Origin: Rehmannia glutinosa
Taxonomy: Eukaryota > Streptophyta > Magnoliopsida > Lamiales > Orobanchaceae
Direction: 5' to 3'
DNA length: 64,000 bases
Assembly: GCA_016081115.2 (NCBI GenBank)
Contig: CM071933.1
Location: 59,534,660-59,598,659 of the forward strand
In this document: one piece after another, positions 1 through 11,000 of the stretch
Layout of the letters: each line of letters starts with the position of its first letter
How positions within the stretch are numbered: the first letter of the stretch is position 1
The notes under the pieces: model-generated
Database searches by the model: none
The model's input: only the letters and a program-made list of their open reading frames with translations
Told to the model about the DNA's origin: nothing
Translations under genes and position numbers: made by a program

Positions 1-770
1 AATTTAGAAAGTGATTTAACTAAGTAAAACAATATACCAGAATTCACATTGTTGCTTGAGTTCGGAGTCACTTTGGCACTTTGTGTAGATGAACTAAAAC
101 AGAACACATGTTAAGCTAGGCCGGGATGACTCATAAAGCTAAGGCCCTCCAATATTTAATAAGTTAGTTTGGATTGTGAGGTAAATAAAGTAAGAGTAGT
201 AAAATAATTAATATAATATTAAACTTAACCTCTTTGGAATGTATGTTCGACTTTTTATAATTTACCTTATCATATCCGTTCAATTAGTGCCACATGGCAT
301 ATTTTTAGGCATATATAGTAATTTCAGCAAACCAACGTATAGGTGTAGCTCCGAGCTCGGGAGGGATCAGATTAGATTGGGTACGAACCTGGATAAAAGT
401 TACGCGGATCCCGTCTTCATAAAACAGTTTTAGGGTATTCTAGAGGTTAAAGTGATAAAATCACTTTATTAGTTTATCATAAAGAAATTGAACATGGAAC
501 AAATTCAAACTTTTGAATACCAAACCGCATTGTGTGAAATTTGATTTTGCAAAGGATCCAATGTCATAAAATATTGAAATTGAGAAAACGGGTGCCATAA
601 CTGTTTTTCCTTCTCTGGAGGGAACTAGTTAATAGTGATACCCCAAATTTTTATTTATTTATTTATTATGTACCAATGCGAAAGTTTCGGTAATCCGTAG
701 TTCCATTCAGTCACAGTTTCGTCTCATAAATGATGAATTTTGAAATATATATATATATATATATATATAT
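1..770. other. AT-rich DNA without recognised gene
   Basis: I see no supportable gene. A 64-codon open stretch at 239-433 has no recognisable domain and lies in AT-rich sequence. The segment ends in a (TA)n tract (about 745-770) that marks the left edge of the first TIR element. Confidence 0.6.
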
Positions 771-2367
771 GGGAGAATCCAATGAGACCATATTTTATGG
801 TGAGACAGTATTAACTAATCTCAACCCTCCAATATTTACATCAAAGGTTAGGAATAATTTGAGATAATAATACATTAACCATTTAATTAAATCGCAGAAA
901 GACTAAAATTGCCAAACAACACATGTGGGGACCATCCAAATATGGAATCAGTTATGGGGGGAGAGAATCATGCTGGGAGAAAGAAAATCACGCATGTGCT
1001 TTGCGATGCAGTATACTGTATATTTAACATATATTTACTGTATACTTAACACTTTTATACTGTATGTTTAACATAAATTTACTGCATATTAAAATTGTCA
1101 AACAAAAACATGTGGGACCGTGAATTAAAGAATCAGTATAGAAAGAGAGAGAATCACGCTCATTAACATGTGGGGAGCGTGAATTAAGTAAATCGGTTAT
1201 AGAGAGAGTACCACGCTCATTATTATACTGTATATTTAACATATATCTACTTGTATATTTAACACTATTATACTGTATGTCAACATATATGTAATACATA
1301 TTAAAATTGTCAAACAAAAACATGCGGGGACCGTGAATTAAGGAATCGGGTAACAAGATTATTCTGGGCATACCAATAATTACGGTATACCAAATCAATT
1401 AACTAAATTATTATACAGTAAACTATGTCTAACTATACAATAAAATCAGACTATGTATACAATAAACTATGCTAACTATACAATAAAATCAGGTTATTCA
1501 TACAGTAAACTATGTCTAACTATACTATATAATCCGACTATCTATCCATTAAATTATGTCTAACTATACAATAAAATTAGACTATGTATACAGTCGCCCT
1601 CAACGCGCTGTTCAATTTTTCTACCTCTTTTAGCCATGATTAACAAAACACCGGACCTGACACAAAAAACCAAAAAAAAAGTGTCAGTGCAGAATATATA
1701 AAAAACATACGGTAAAAATTAACTAAATAAGCATCAAAACACATATAAGTATACATCAAAATCCTCCTAATGTTTTCAAAAACTATAAACCATCTTCTTC
1801 AACAAAAACAAAACATATAGAAAGCCAAAAAAAAATATTGAAAAGAACACGACCTATCACTTCTAAGCCCCAAAACCACGCGATACAAAAAAATAAAAAA
1901 GCAAAATAAGAACAAACAAAAAAAGAAAAATAAATCACTTGGAGAATTTGAAGGGATCAGAAAAACTGAAGAAACAAAAATAAAAACCTGAAGTCCAGCA
2001 CAATGAGAGTGAAAGATGGGTTTCCTCCTTATCTTTGTCCTTTGACGCTTGAGATTTCCCCGTTAAAAACCCATTTGCCCCAATTAGCTTTCAACATATG
2101 CTTGAGAGGAAACGAACGGCACGCGCCGATGGTACGTCAGTGGTGGTACGACAATAGAGAGAGGGGAGAATCGATTTGGGGGAAATTACCAATTGGTGGT
2201 GAAAACTACTAATAAAAAAATGACAAACATGTCCTTATTCGATTTAAAATAAGAAAATAAAGGCCACTAAATCAACCAAATCCAAATAATCTAAGATTTT
2301 AAATTTCTGGACAGAATTAGTCCACATTGTCTTACCTATGAAATATGGTCTCATTTGATCCAATTTC
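771..2367. mobile_element. TIR element 1 in a (TA)n tract (MITE/MULE-like, non-autonomous)
   Basis: The left end (gggagaatccaatgagacc, then atattttatggtgagaca) and the reverse complement of the right end (gaaattggatcaaatgagac, then catatttcataggtaagaca) are imperfect inverted repeats of about 40 bp. TA-rich sequence abuts both ends. The interior (about 1010-1590) is made of degenerate short repeats around tatactgtatatttaacat and aactatgtctaactataca. No transposase is seen, so it is non-autonomous. The ends resemble those of the next two elements, so the three form one family or superfamily. Insertion into TA microsatellites is a known habit of the rice Micron MITEs; whether this is the same lineage is inference. 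Confidence 0.75.
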
Positions 2368-2390
2368 TATATAATATATTTATATATATA

Positions 2391-3664
2391 GGATTTGGTT
2401 CAAATGAGACCACCCTCCCTAGATGAGACAATGTGGACTCATCTTACCTATTGATCTTAAAAAATGAAGGGATGTGATTAATTCAGTTTTTTTTAATTAT
2501 TTCCTAATTTTCGCTGATTTTAAGGGTAAAGTTGTAATTTTGTAATTCAAATTAGTGGTCCCAGCGGGTTTTATGGGCTGAGATTGAAACTGCCGGATTT
2601 TGTGGCGGAATTCAAGGAAGCTGTTTTCTTTCTAAATATTTTTATTTTACAGTATATTTAGGGTTCTTCTACTGCATAATTAGATATCAAATAATGCATA
2701 TTTAGTTGTTTTGTTGGCACTGTTTTACGAAAACAAGACATTATTGAATATAACGTACTGCATATTTCGTTATTCTTAGACTGCATAAATAGGTTCAATG
2801 TAATGTATATTTAGTTATGAAAATGAGGTGTTGCTTTTGGAAATTATAAAAAAGGGATGTTACGTAATGTACTACATATTTAGTTATTCCACACTACATA
2901 GATAATTTCTAGATAATGCATAGTTAGTTGATTTTGTTGCATAGTTTATGACGTCTTGCATGGTTGCGTATACTATACTACATATTAGTTTTTTTACGAT
3001 GCATAGATAGTTTTCAGATAATGCATATTTAATTGATTTTTGTTGCATATTTTCAAATATGTAATATCCTACAGATATATGCATCGTTTCATAAGTATCT
3101 ATGCATCGTTTCATAAGTATTTATACATCATTTCATAAGTATCTATGCATCGTCTTATTCGTGAAAATTGCAGTTTTTTAAGAGTTGATGTTAATGGATA
3201 GTTTCGGGTTCTCCATCGATGTCTACACCATTGATGCCGTTGGGTAGATTTTTTTCCACGATTGATGATTCATCATGCATTATGTTTCAAACATAAGCGT
3301 ATCTTCTTCACTGTTTTATTTTTTACAGTTCGAGTTCTTCAAATTTGCGTTAATGGTGGAATTGTGTGAGAGAGAGAGAGACGTGAGACATGGAGAGAGA
3401 GAGATAGAGAGAGAGAGAGAGGCGTGAGAGAGAGGGAGGGAGAGAGACACGTGAGATGAGAGATGCATGAGAGAGAAAGAGATTTGATTCCATTTTTGTA
3501 ACTACCTTATTATGTTATTTTACCCTATTACCCTTATGTTGATTAAATTAATGTTTTAATATAATTTTTATCCATTAAATCACACTCATTGATTAATAGT
3601 GATGGATGGTTGAGATTAGTCCATTGTGTCTCACCTAGAGACATGGTCTCACTTGATCCTCCCC
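2391..3664. mobile_element. TIR element 2 in the same (TA)n tract
   Basis: The left end reads ggatttggttcaaatgagac. The reverse complement of the right end is aggggaggatcaagtgagac. The inner parts (agatgagacaatgtggact versus aggtgagacacaatggact) also pair, so the TIR is about 50-60 bp with mismatches. Inside are degenerate repeats around actgcatatttagttattc (about 2640-3040), a short atgcatcgtttcataagtat repeat (3079-3150) and a GA-rich tract (3370-3480). No coding capacity is seen. The nearest neighbours on both sides are (TA)n and related elements. Confidence 0.75.
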
Positions 3665-3688
3665 TATATATATATATATATATATATA

Positions 3689-4823
3689 GAGGATATGGAT
3701 CAAATAGGTCCTCCTACTTGGGGTGAGTCCATGGGGACACATCCTAACCATAGATCAACAATTTTGGGTGGTCCAGATTTTTAGGGCTTTTTTATGTTTA
3801 TTTTTTTGTTTCAGCAATTGAAAAGTGTAGGGTGGTAATTTGGCACTTTAGAATCAGTTACTAAGATTTCATTTCCTCTTTCACGCGATTTTACCCACTC
3901 TTCACGCACACTCTCTCTCCAGCGTTTCAGTTTCAAAAAAAATTCTCTGTTGCTTATGTAGTACAGGGTTGCTGCTTATGTAGTTAATGTATCTGTGATG
4001 CATGTGTAGTGTATGTTCATTGCTTATGTAGTATATGATTATCGCTTATGTAGTATGAGTTTGTTGCTTATGACTTGCTTATGTAGTTAATGTATTCGTG
4101 GTGCATACGTAGTGTATATTCGTTGCTTATGTAATATAGACTTGTTGCTTATGTAATATGAGTTTGTTGCTTATGACTTGCTTATGTAGTTAATGTATCC
4201 GTGGTGCATACATAGTGTATATTCGTTGCTTATGCAGTATAGACTTGTTGCTTATGTAGTATGAGTTTGTTGCTATGACTTGCTTATGTAGTTAATGTAT
4301 TCGTGGTGCACACGTAGTGTATATTTGTTGCTTATGTAGTATCGGATTGTTGCTTATGTAGTATGGATTTGTTGTTTATGACTTGCTTATATAGTTAATG
4401 GTATATAAAAGCACCATGGCACATCTACACAAGCAACAAATTACATCTTCATAAGCACACTTCGAACCGAAGTCAAGCTCTAGCAACTATGGCAAATTGT
4501 CTGCAATATTTTTCACACAATAGTGCGTTGAAGAAGAATGATGAATGATTTCTCACAGTAGTTTGTTGAAGAAGAAGAAAGATGCGATTTGTTCACGTTG
4601 AATTTGATGTGAGATTTACATAGATTGAGTGATCATAATGTGAACAGAATTCCATGAATATTGGGTAATTTTGTAGGATGACTAATTTACCCATTTCTCT
4701 AATTACCAACATTTAATCTGAATTTTTAGCTCTAAAATCACAACCATTGAAAAATCTAGATATATGGCTAGGATTGGTCCCTATGGACTTACCCTATGAG
4801 TTGGTCTCATATAACCCTCTCCC
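3689..4823. mobile_element. TIR element 3 in the same (TA)n tract
   Basis: The left end (gaggatatggatcaaatagg) pairs with the reverse complement of the right end (agggagagggttatatgaga). The pairing goes on through the block ggggtgagtccatggggaca versus agggtaagtccatagggacc, giving a TIR of roughly 80 bp. (TA)n tracts flank both ends. The interior holds an internal tandem array (separate entry) and no transposase gene. Confidence 0.75.
3958..4400. repeat. ~103 bp tandem repeat inside TIR element 3
   Basis: The sequence gacttgcttatgtagttaat recurs at 4072, 4175, 4277 and 4380, giving periods of 103, 102 and 103 bp. The units are built from shorter variants of ttgcttatgtagtatg. A less regular copy lies upstream from about 3958. 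Confidence 0.85.
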
Positions 4824-4842
4824 TATATATATATATATATAT

Positions 4843-5696
4843 GGTGGCGCTATTCATACCCCCAAAATTGATGAATACATCCACCTTCTAAATACACACC
4901 CACCCATTTTTTAAAATATAACATAGTTATTAAATACACCCCTCATAATTTCCCATTTTACCCTTCTACTATTTTCGCCCCCAAATAAACCCAAAATGAT
5001 ACATCCCCAAGGGCCGCGACGGTGACGGGAGAAGTTCTGGCAATCTTCTAAATTTCAAATTTAATATTTTACTTTAATTTTGTACTTATAGTTGGATTAG
5101 TTTAGGTAATTGTGTGACATAAGTATTCGGTAATTGTATTTGGTTTGGATTCTAGAGTTACAATTTTTTTTTCCTAGTTTTATTTGAGTTTGGGGAAAAA
5201 GACGATGGATGACTCTAGGTAATGGTATACTCGATCGTGCCACAAGGCATAGTCGAATTACTTTGATCGTGCCTTATGGCACGATCGAGTTGTAACTACG
5301 ATCGTGCCATCGTGCCACATAGCACGATGACACGACCAAGGCTGCAATGCGATTGTGCCCAGTGTCGCATTTTTGTTATTAAACAACAAGTTTTAAATTG
5401 TAAAAAATGAGTAAAAATAAAAAAATAACACACTTTAAGTTGTAAATTAAGGAAATGCTTATATTATTCGACACAATTAATTTTTTGTTGTCCACAGTTG
5501 CATCAATGTAGGTGTTTGAAAATCTATGGTTAAAAAAAAAAAGTTTCAGCTTTTTGCAAGAATGTGGGTGGGTATAAGGAAGATGGGGGTGTATTAGAAC
5601 TTCTTTATGTAAGTAAATGTATCATAGTCTTTTAAACTAATGACATTTTTGAAATTATATGGAGGTGGGTGTATTTATCAATTTTGGGATGTGAGT

Positions 5697-5700
<4 letters not shown>
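4843..5700. mobile_element. TIR element 4 in (TA)n, different family from 1-3
   Basis: The left end carries cccccaaaattgatgaatac followed by atccacctt. The reverse complement of the right end has atcccaaaattgataaatac followed by acccacctcc. The TIR is about 40 bp and is flanked by TATA repeats on both sides. No transposase is visible. The middle (5233-5345) holds several copies of gatcgtgcc/ggcacgatc in both orientations, including a gatcgtgcc-ttat-ggcacgatc inverted repeat. The same core motif is abundant in the Mutator-like element at 9-15 kb. Confidence 0.7.
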
Positions 5701-5733
<33 letters not shown>

Positions 5734-5806
5734 CACATTAAGATCCTTCAATCAAAATTCAAAACAAAATAGAGTTTCAAGTTCTCATAATTAATTTGTG
5801 TTTGAC

Positions 5807-5964
5807 CAGGGGCGTAGCCAAGGGATCCCACTTTTTTTATCCCATTTTTTCTATGAAAAAAAATAAAAATAAAATTATATAGATTTTTTAAGGAGAAAAA
5901 ATAGTTGAGCTAAAGGGAAAAAATTTTGGGCTAGGAATAACCACACGGGCTGGCTACGCCCCTA
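5807..5964. mobile_element. hAT-type MITE, 158 bp, with 8 bp TSD
   Basis: The terminal inverted repeat is caggggcgtagcca at the left and tggctacgcccct(a) at the right. It is bounded by a perfect 8 bp duplication, tgtttgac, at 5799-5806 and 5965-5972. An 8 bp TSD with a CAGGGG terminus is typical of the hAT superfamily. The interior is AT-rich and non-coding. Confidence 0.9.
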
Positions 5965-6633
5965 TGTTTGACTAAATGATGCGGAACTAGTTGTTGAATA
6001 GTTGAAGGTATGTATTGGACTGCAATATATTAAATGGTAAATGATAAAATTGCAAATGACGTAGCTTTCCGAAACGAGGTTCAATTTTCTATTTATAGTT
6101 AAAGCCCATTTCTCAAATGAAATGATGAGACAGTTCAAACACAACAATTTTTGCTACTAACATAAGGTATTCATGCTCGAAATTCCTCCGTTTAGTCTTT
6201 TTCTGGCCCATTTTAGTTTCCTAGACAGGCTTTTAAGATTTTCTTTGCTTTTTAATTTCAGATTTATTTTAGGGTCTTGGCTTCCTTTCAATACATTTTA
6301 GATCTTTATTTCGAGTTATTGAATCATAATTTCACATTATCAATAAAAGTTTTCTTTCTTTTAAAGCGTATTTGTCTTTCAAATTATCTGTTCCGTGTCA
6401 CTAAAATACATTTGGTATGGCATAAAAGGAACAAGCTGGAGTCTGATAGAAAAGAATGATGAGCTTGATCAAATTGGTGAAAAGATTAAAACAAAAATAA
6501 AAAATAGAGGACCGTTAGGATTTGAATTTCAAGTTTTTGATTTTGGCATCAATTCTATAACAAATCACAATGATGGCTTGTGGTCATGCCCCGTTTATTT
6601 CTAACTTTAAACTCTAGCGCAACATAATCAACT

Positions 6634-6823
6634 AGTGTTCTAAAAAGTGCTAGGCGCTAGTCGGACGGCGGATTGAGACCTATCGCCTAGGCGAAGTCTT
6701 GGCGGGATAGGCGGGATCTGGGCGGGATTAGACGGAGCCTAATCGAAAGAGTAATGTAGGCGGACAAAGGGGGCTTACCTAGTAGGGACTAATTGGGGTT
6801 AGGGAAGAATTTTTAGAACAGTG
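6634..6823. mobile_element. Short TIR element (~190 bp), family uncertain
   Basis: Ends agtgttctaaaaa and tttttagaacagt are near-perfect inverted repeats. The interior is unusually GC-rich for this region, with repeated ggcgggat and ctaggcg words. The target-site duplication could not be fixed, so the superfamily is left open. It could also be a SINE-like unit. Confidence 0.5.
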
Positions 6824-7613
6824 TTATGAACACAAAAGCAGAAAAATATATTCCTCAAAAAAAAAAGGAAGAAGAATATATATATGTGTGTATGTATATA
6901 GCCGTGGGGTGGGGATACCAAAATTCATTGCTTCCTTCCACAGCTGTATTCTAATTTGGGGGTTGGGGACTCCCTAAAAGAGGGGAGTAGTTAGAAAGTC
7001 ATTATATGATGTTCCTGATTATAATTATGATTGAATATCGTTATTATTTATTTTTTTGCTGATTAAGTACTAAAAGGAGCCAAATTTTGTGTGATCCAAA
7101 TTATTCATTATAGTCGTGATTTGGAAGTTATTTTGAAAATTGATGGGCCAACGTGTTTCAAAAAGATTAGACCCATCGTTTCCACAATCAGTATATTATG
7201 TATGGTACTATGGCAGTGATGTGGCAGTGTGGGATCCACAAAAAAGCGGGTTTGTGGTATTTACCACTAGCGATGCTCTAAGCACATTTTGAGTGTCTTG
7301 TCTTTCTTCCACTTAATCAAAATCATTTCAAAATTGATTTGGTGGAATTTGTTTTTTAGTACAATGCAAATAGTAGAGGAAGAGACACGTGCACTCATAT
7401 AGAATCGAACCCACATCAATTATTGTGACAGCACAAACTCTATTACTGAAGCACAACATTGATCCCAATTTGGTGGAAATCTTAGTTTACTCAGTTTGGG
7501 GTAATTTGAATTTGGAATGACATGAAGTAACAACTATCAAGACACATTAAGCTCGTTGCAATGACCCCCAAATAAAATCCTCTATTTAAGTTAGTTCACA
7601 TCATGAGATCTTA

Positions 7614-8333
7614 GGGGCATTTGGATGGGGGAATTTGGGATGAGATTTGGGATGAGGGATTTGCAATCTTTAGCTAAATTCATACCTTTGTTTGACATAT
7701 AAATCCAAATCAATGGATTTCAAAATACATATTTAAGTTTTAGTTCATTTTCAAAGGATTTCAAATCCCTCCCAAAACCTAGTCATTTGAAATCCATTCT
7801 TTTTTTCCCCTTTATGCTCACTTGCAATTTACACACACTTACGCACACTGCACACATTTACACACACTGCAATATTTACATACAATACACACACTACACA
7901 CATTTACACACACCGCACACATTTATATACAATACACACATTTACACACACTTACATACACTGTACGCATTTATATACACTCACACTTGTACTACACACA
8001 CACACTCACACATACTCTCTCTCACATATTCACACCACACTATCTTCACATACACATACTCACACATAATAAAAGTTATTTCATATTTTTATTAGTGTAT
8101 AAAATTATAATTATTTATAAAATAATAAGATTATATCTTTTATTTTTATTTATTAAATGTCAATTAAGAAATGAATAGAGCTTTTAAATTTTTTTATCAA
8201 ATTTACGATAGATTTGAAATCCCTACACAAATTCACATCATCCAAACAAGAGGTGAATTTTAAATCCAAGGAGTTTGAAATCCATTCATTTGAAATCCTT
8301 TAGAATTTCAAATCTCTCAGTCCAAATGAACTC
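7614..8333. mobile_element. PIF/Harbinger (Tourist-like) MITE with TTA TSD
   Basis: The left end ggggcatttggatgggggaa and the reverse complement of the right end (gagttcatttggactgagag) form a terminal inverted repeat. TTA lies outside both ends (7611-7613 and 8334-8336), the 3 bp TWA duplication usual for Harbinger-type elements. Inside is a CA-rich microsatellite-like stretch (about 7831-8066). The open frames across that stretch are His/Thr low-complexity and are not genes. Confidence 0.75.
7831..8066. repeat. CA-rich imperfect microsatellite
   Basis: This is a long run of cacacacttacgcacac / cacacatttacacacac variants inside the Harbinger-like MITE. It is irregular in unit length. Confidence 0.85.
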
Positions 8334-8439
8334 TTAGTGAATTGAAATGTGAACTTAGCATTTGGAATACTGATGTTTATTCGTGTTCGTAAGTCTAACA
8401 ATGAAAAAACGAAGCGTAATAAGCAACATGTCACATAAG

Positions 8440-8690
8440 CTACTCAAATCAAACTGGTCGGCCCAATTTGCGTTCAAGAATTGAGTTAGTGCTTAAGGAG
8501 GAGGCCCATGATCCATGTGGTCTTGGGTTCAAGTCCGTGGGGACACTTTTAACTAGTTGAACAATTATCATTGTAGTCTTGCTTTCAACAGCAAAGTGAG
8601 AGTTCGAATCCCACTAGAAGTTAGAAGGAGGCAGTGTGACATTACATTCCTTGTGCGGAGAAATGTACAGACTTTATTAGAAGAGCAAAT
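8440..8690 (+). mobile_element. tRNA-derived SINE-like stretch
   Basis: Two words resemble the tRNA B box: gggttcaagtcc (about 8525) and gagttcgaatccc (about 8610). Weak A-box-like sequence lies upstream of each. No cloverleaf can be drawn, so this is not a tRNA gene. The arrangement suggests a SINE or a dimer of SINE heads. No tail or target-site duplication was recognised. Confidence 0.3.
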
Positions 8691-9099
8691 GGTGGGATTT
8701 ACTCACTTGGGATAGAGATAGACTTTTTTGACATGTAGGATTAAAAACATAGTTTTCTACCCACTTTTGGGGTTCTTTTACCACAATACCCTTGAGGCTT
8801 TAAATGCAAGCCTTTAAAGTAGGTAAGTTGTATTTTTCTCTCATGTTAAATACATACACATACGATTTGCCCTCATTTGGTTTTCATTTTTTTTCTCTCT
8901 CTTCTTCTTCTTCACAGAATATCAAGAAGTTCTTTTTGTGGTCTTTCGTAACCAAAATAGCACCAAAAAATCGAATAACAAGGTAATGTTGCTTCTTCTC
9001 TTAGTTACTTAACCTTGTTTAAATTGTTCAAGACCAATATATTTACAAGATATATGAAATATATCGTGAAATGTGAAAATTTCTGTTTCTAAGATGTAC

Positions 9100-9318
9100 T
9101 GTGCACGATATATCGTGCCTATATTGGGCACGAGCACAATATCGTGCACAATATAGGCACGATATATCGTGCCTCAGTAAAAAATAGGCACGATATGTCG
9201 TGCCCTATATTGGGCATGATATCGTGCTCGTGCCCAATATAGGCACGATATATCGTGCACAGTAAAAAAATAGGCACGATATATCGTGCCCTATATTAGG
9301 CACGATATATCGTGCCTC
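9100..9318. repeat. Cluster of GGCACGATATATCGTGCC palindromes, left
   Basis: At least eight half-sites of gcacgat/atcgtgc, many joined as perfect palindromes such as ggcacgatatatcgtgcc, lie within about 220 bp. Two more sites occur at 9893-9942 after the transposase fragment. The right-hand counterpart is at 14378-14655. Confidence 0.9.
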
Positions 9319-9374
9319 CGTTAAAATTAGGCCCTTTTTTTCTTTAATATTTTTTCTATATTTCTTGTCTGTAG

Positions 9375-9848
9375 ATGAACTCTGGCTATGTTGTTGTTCG
9401 ATTTGGGGGTCATTGGGAAGGTTTTGAATATAAAAATGGTGAAGAAGAAATTGTACGTATTAAACTGGGCAAAATGAATTATAGTGAAATATTGGAGGAG
9501 GTTTATGGTGTTGTTGAAGTTGATAGGGGCATATACAATTATGTAATGCATGCTATTGTAGATATTTTTGGAAACAAACTTGGGAAGTTAAAGTTGAAAA
9601 ACGACGACGACATTGAAAGTGCGTCTGAGAACACCGAGTTACCAGTTGTTTTTGTAACACTGAAAAGAAAAAGGATGGGTGAGACTAGTTCGCCTAATGT
9701 ATTAGGAAGTCAGTCTGGGCATAATCGAGTTGAGAACGTTGAAGGTCAACAAGGTGTTGGTGGAAGTTTTATGCAACTAATGGCTACTCAAAATGATATT
9801 TCAACAGTCATTGGGCCTAATTATAAATTGTATCACGAAGAAGATTAA
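9375..9848 (+). pseudogene. MuDR-type transposase N-terminal fragment
   Basis: The open frame has 157 codons. It begins with a V-R-F-G-G-x-W-E motif followed by Y-x-N-G-x-E-E-I-V-R-I and a K-M-N-Y-S-E-I-L segment. This layout is usual in the small N-terminal domain that precedes the zinc-finger and catalytic domains of plant MuDR-family transposases. Nothing matching the DDE catalytic domain or SWIM finger follows, because the frame ends at 9848 and palindromic repeats begin soon after. It is therefore a truncated gene or a first exon whose remainder is lost. The ATG at 9375 is directly downstream of the palindrome cluster. A different MULE-associated N-terminal protein is possible. Confidence 0.5.
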
Positions 9849-11000
9849 GAGGAAACATGTGCAGGAGTCGATTCCTGAAACCCCAATATAAGTACGATAT
9901 ATCGTGCCTAATTATATTGGGCACGATATCGTGCCCAATATTTGTGGATTTCTTATACTCCCATTTCCAATTATGGTTTATTGTAAATTTTTGTGGATTT
10001 ATTATCTGCCGTTTGGAATCCTACACATTGAAAAATATTTATAAATTAACAAGTATCATTTATTAAGTTTAAAGTAAAATGCGAGACACATAATTAATAA
10101 ACTAACCGAAGATATCGTAGATACAATCCTATAAGTACCCACTTGCTTCTCATGAGGCTCAACCCCAAGAAACTGGGGATCAGACTGTAGTATGGACATG
10201 TATGCATTTATATGTTGTACATAAATGAAAGAAATCGATATTAATCAATATGAAATATATAAAATATTCATCAACAAAAATAATACAAAACTTTAAGAAA
10301 CTTACATCATTCTCCAACCTACAGTTGGATCCGCCAATTCCTTAAAAAATGATGGCCCAACAGAGTACAATAGCCCCACGTTCCTCCTGCAATTGGACCC
10401 TCAAATATTAAGACATTGCACTAATATAAGATGTTAAGACTAAGACGACAAAACAAATGCAAAAATATTTAATACTTACTCTTCAGTAGACTCTAAGAAG
10501 CGGGTATACTCCCTCTTGCTCGGGTCCAGCTTGCGAGTACTAGGATCCCTGAATAGGCTGCGAATGAGGTGTGACGGTTGCCTATCCCGAACCTGGATGA
10601 AGGGAGTAGGCGGAGAGCGCAACTGGAAAGGGCGCTCGTGGACTAAAGACCATGAGTGTCGGAGAGGGAGCTCGAATAGCAGGGACCAATGGCCTCGAGA
10701 ATCATGACCGACACTCGTGGTCGCGGGGAATGTACTAACACAGGGAGAATAGGAGTAGACAGTGGCGGAAGAGGAGTCGACACTGCCGGAGGAGGAGTCG
10801 ACACTGCCAGAAGAGCAGTTGAGACAGGCGGACGAGGAGTCGACATCAACTGAAGAGGAGTCGTCTCTCTCAGAGGGGTGATCGTCGATGTCTGATGCGG
10901 CATCGACGATGGCGTCTGCTGCGATGACTGGCTCGGATATCTCTAACTGTCATGCATGAAGTCATCGTACTAATCAATATATGGGAACAGATGCCTAATC

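Noticed and set aside
239..433. Small protein of 64 codons
   Set aside because: AT-rich context, no similarity, no regulatory signals.
7787..8178. Two overlapping open frames of 100-118 codons
   Set aside because: They translate the CA-rich microsatellite as His/Thr repeats inside a MITE. No domain or gene context.
8500..8625. Possible tRNA gene
   Set aside because: Only B-box-like words are present. No acceptor, D or anticodon arms could be paired.
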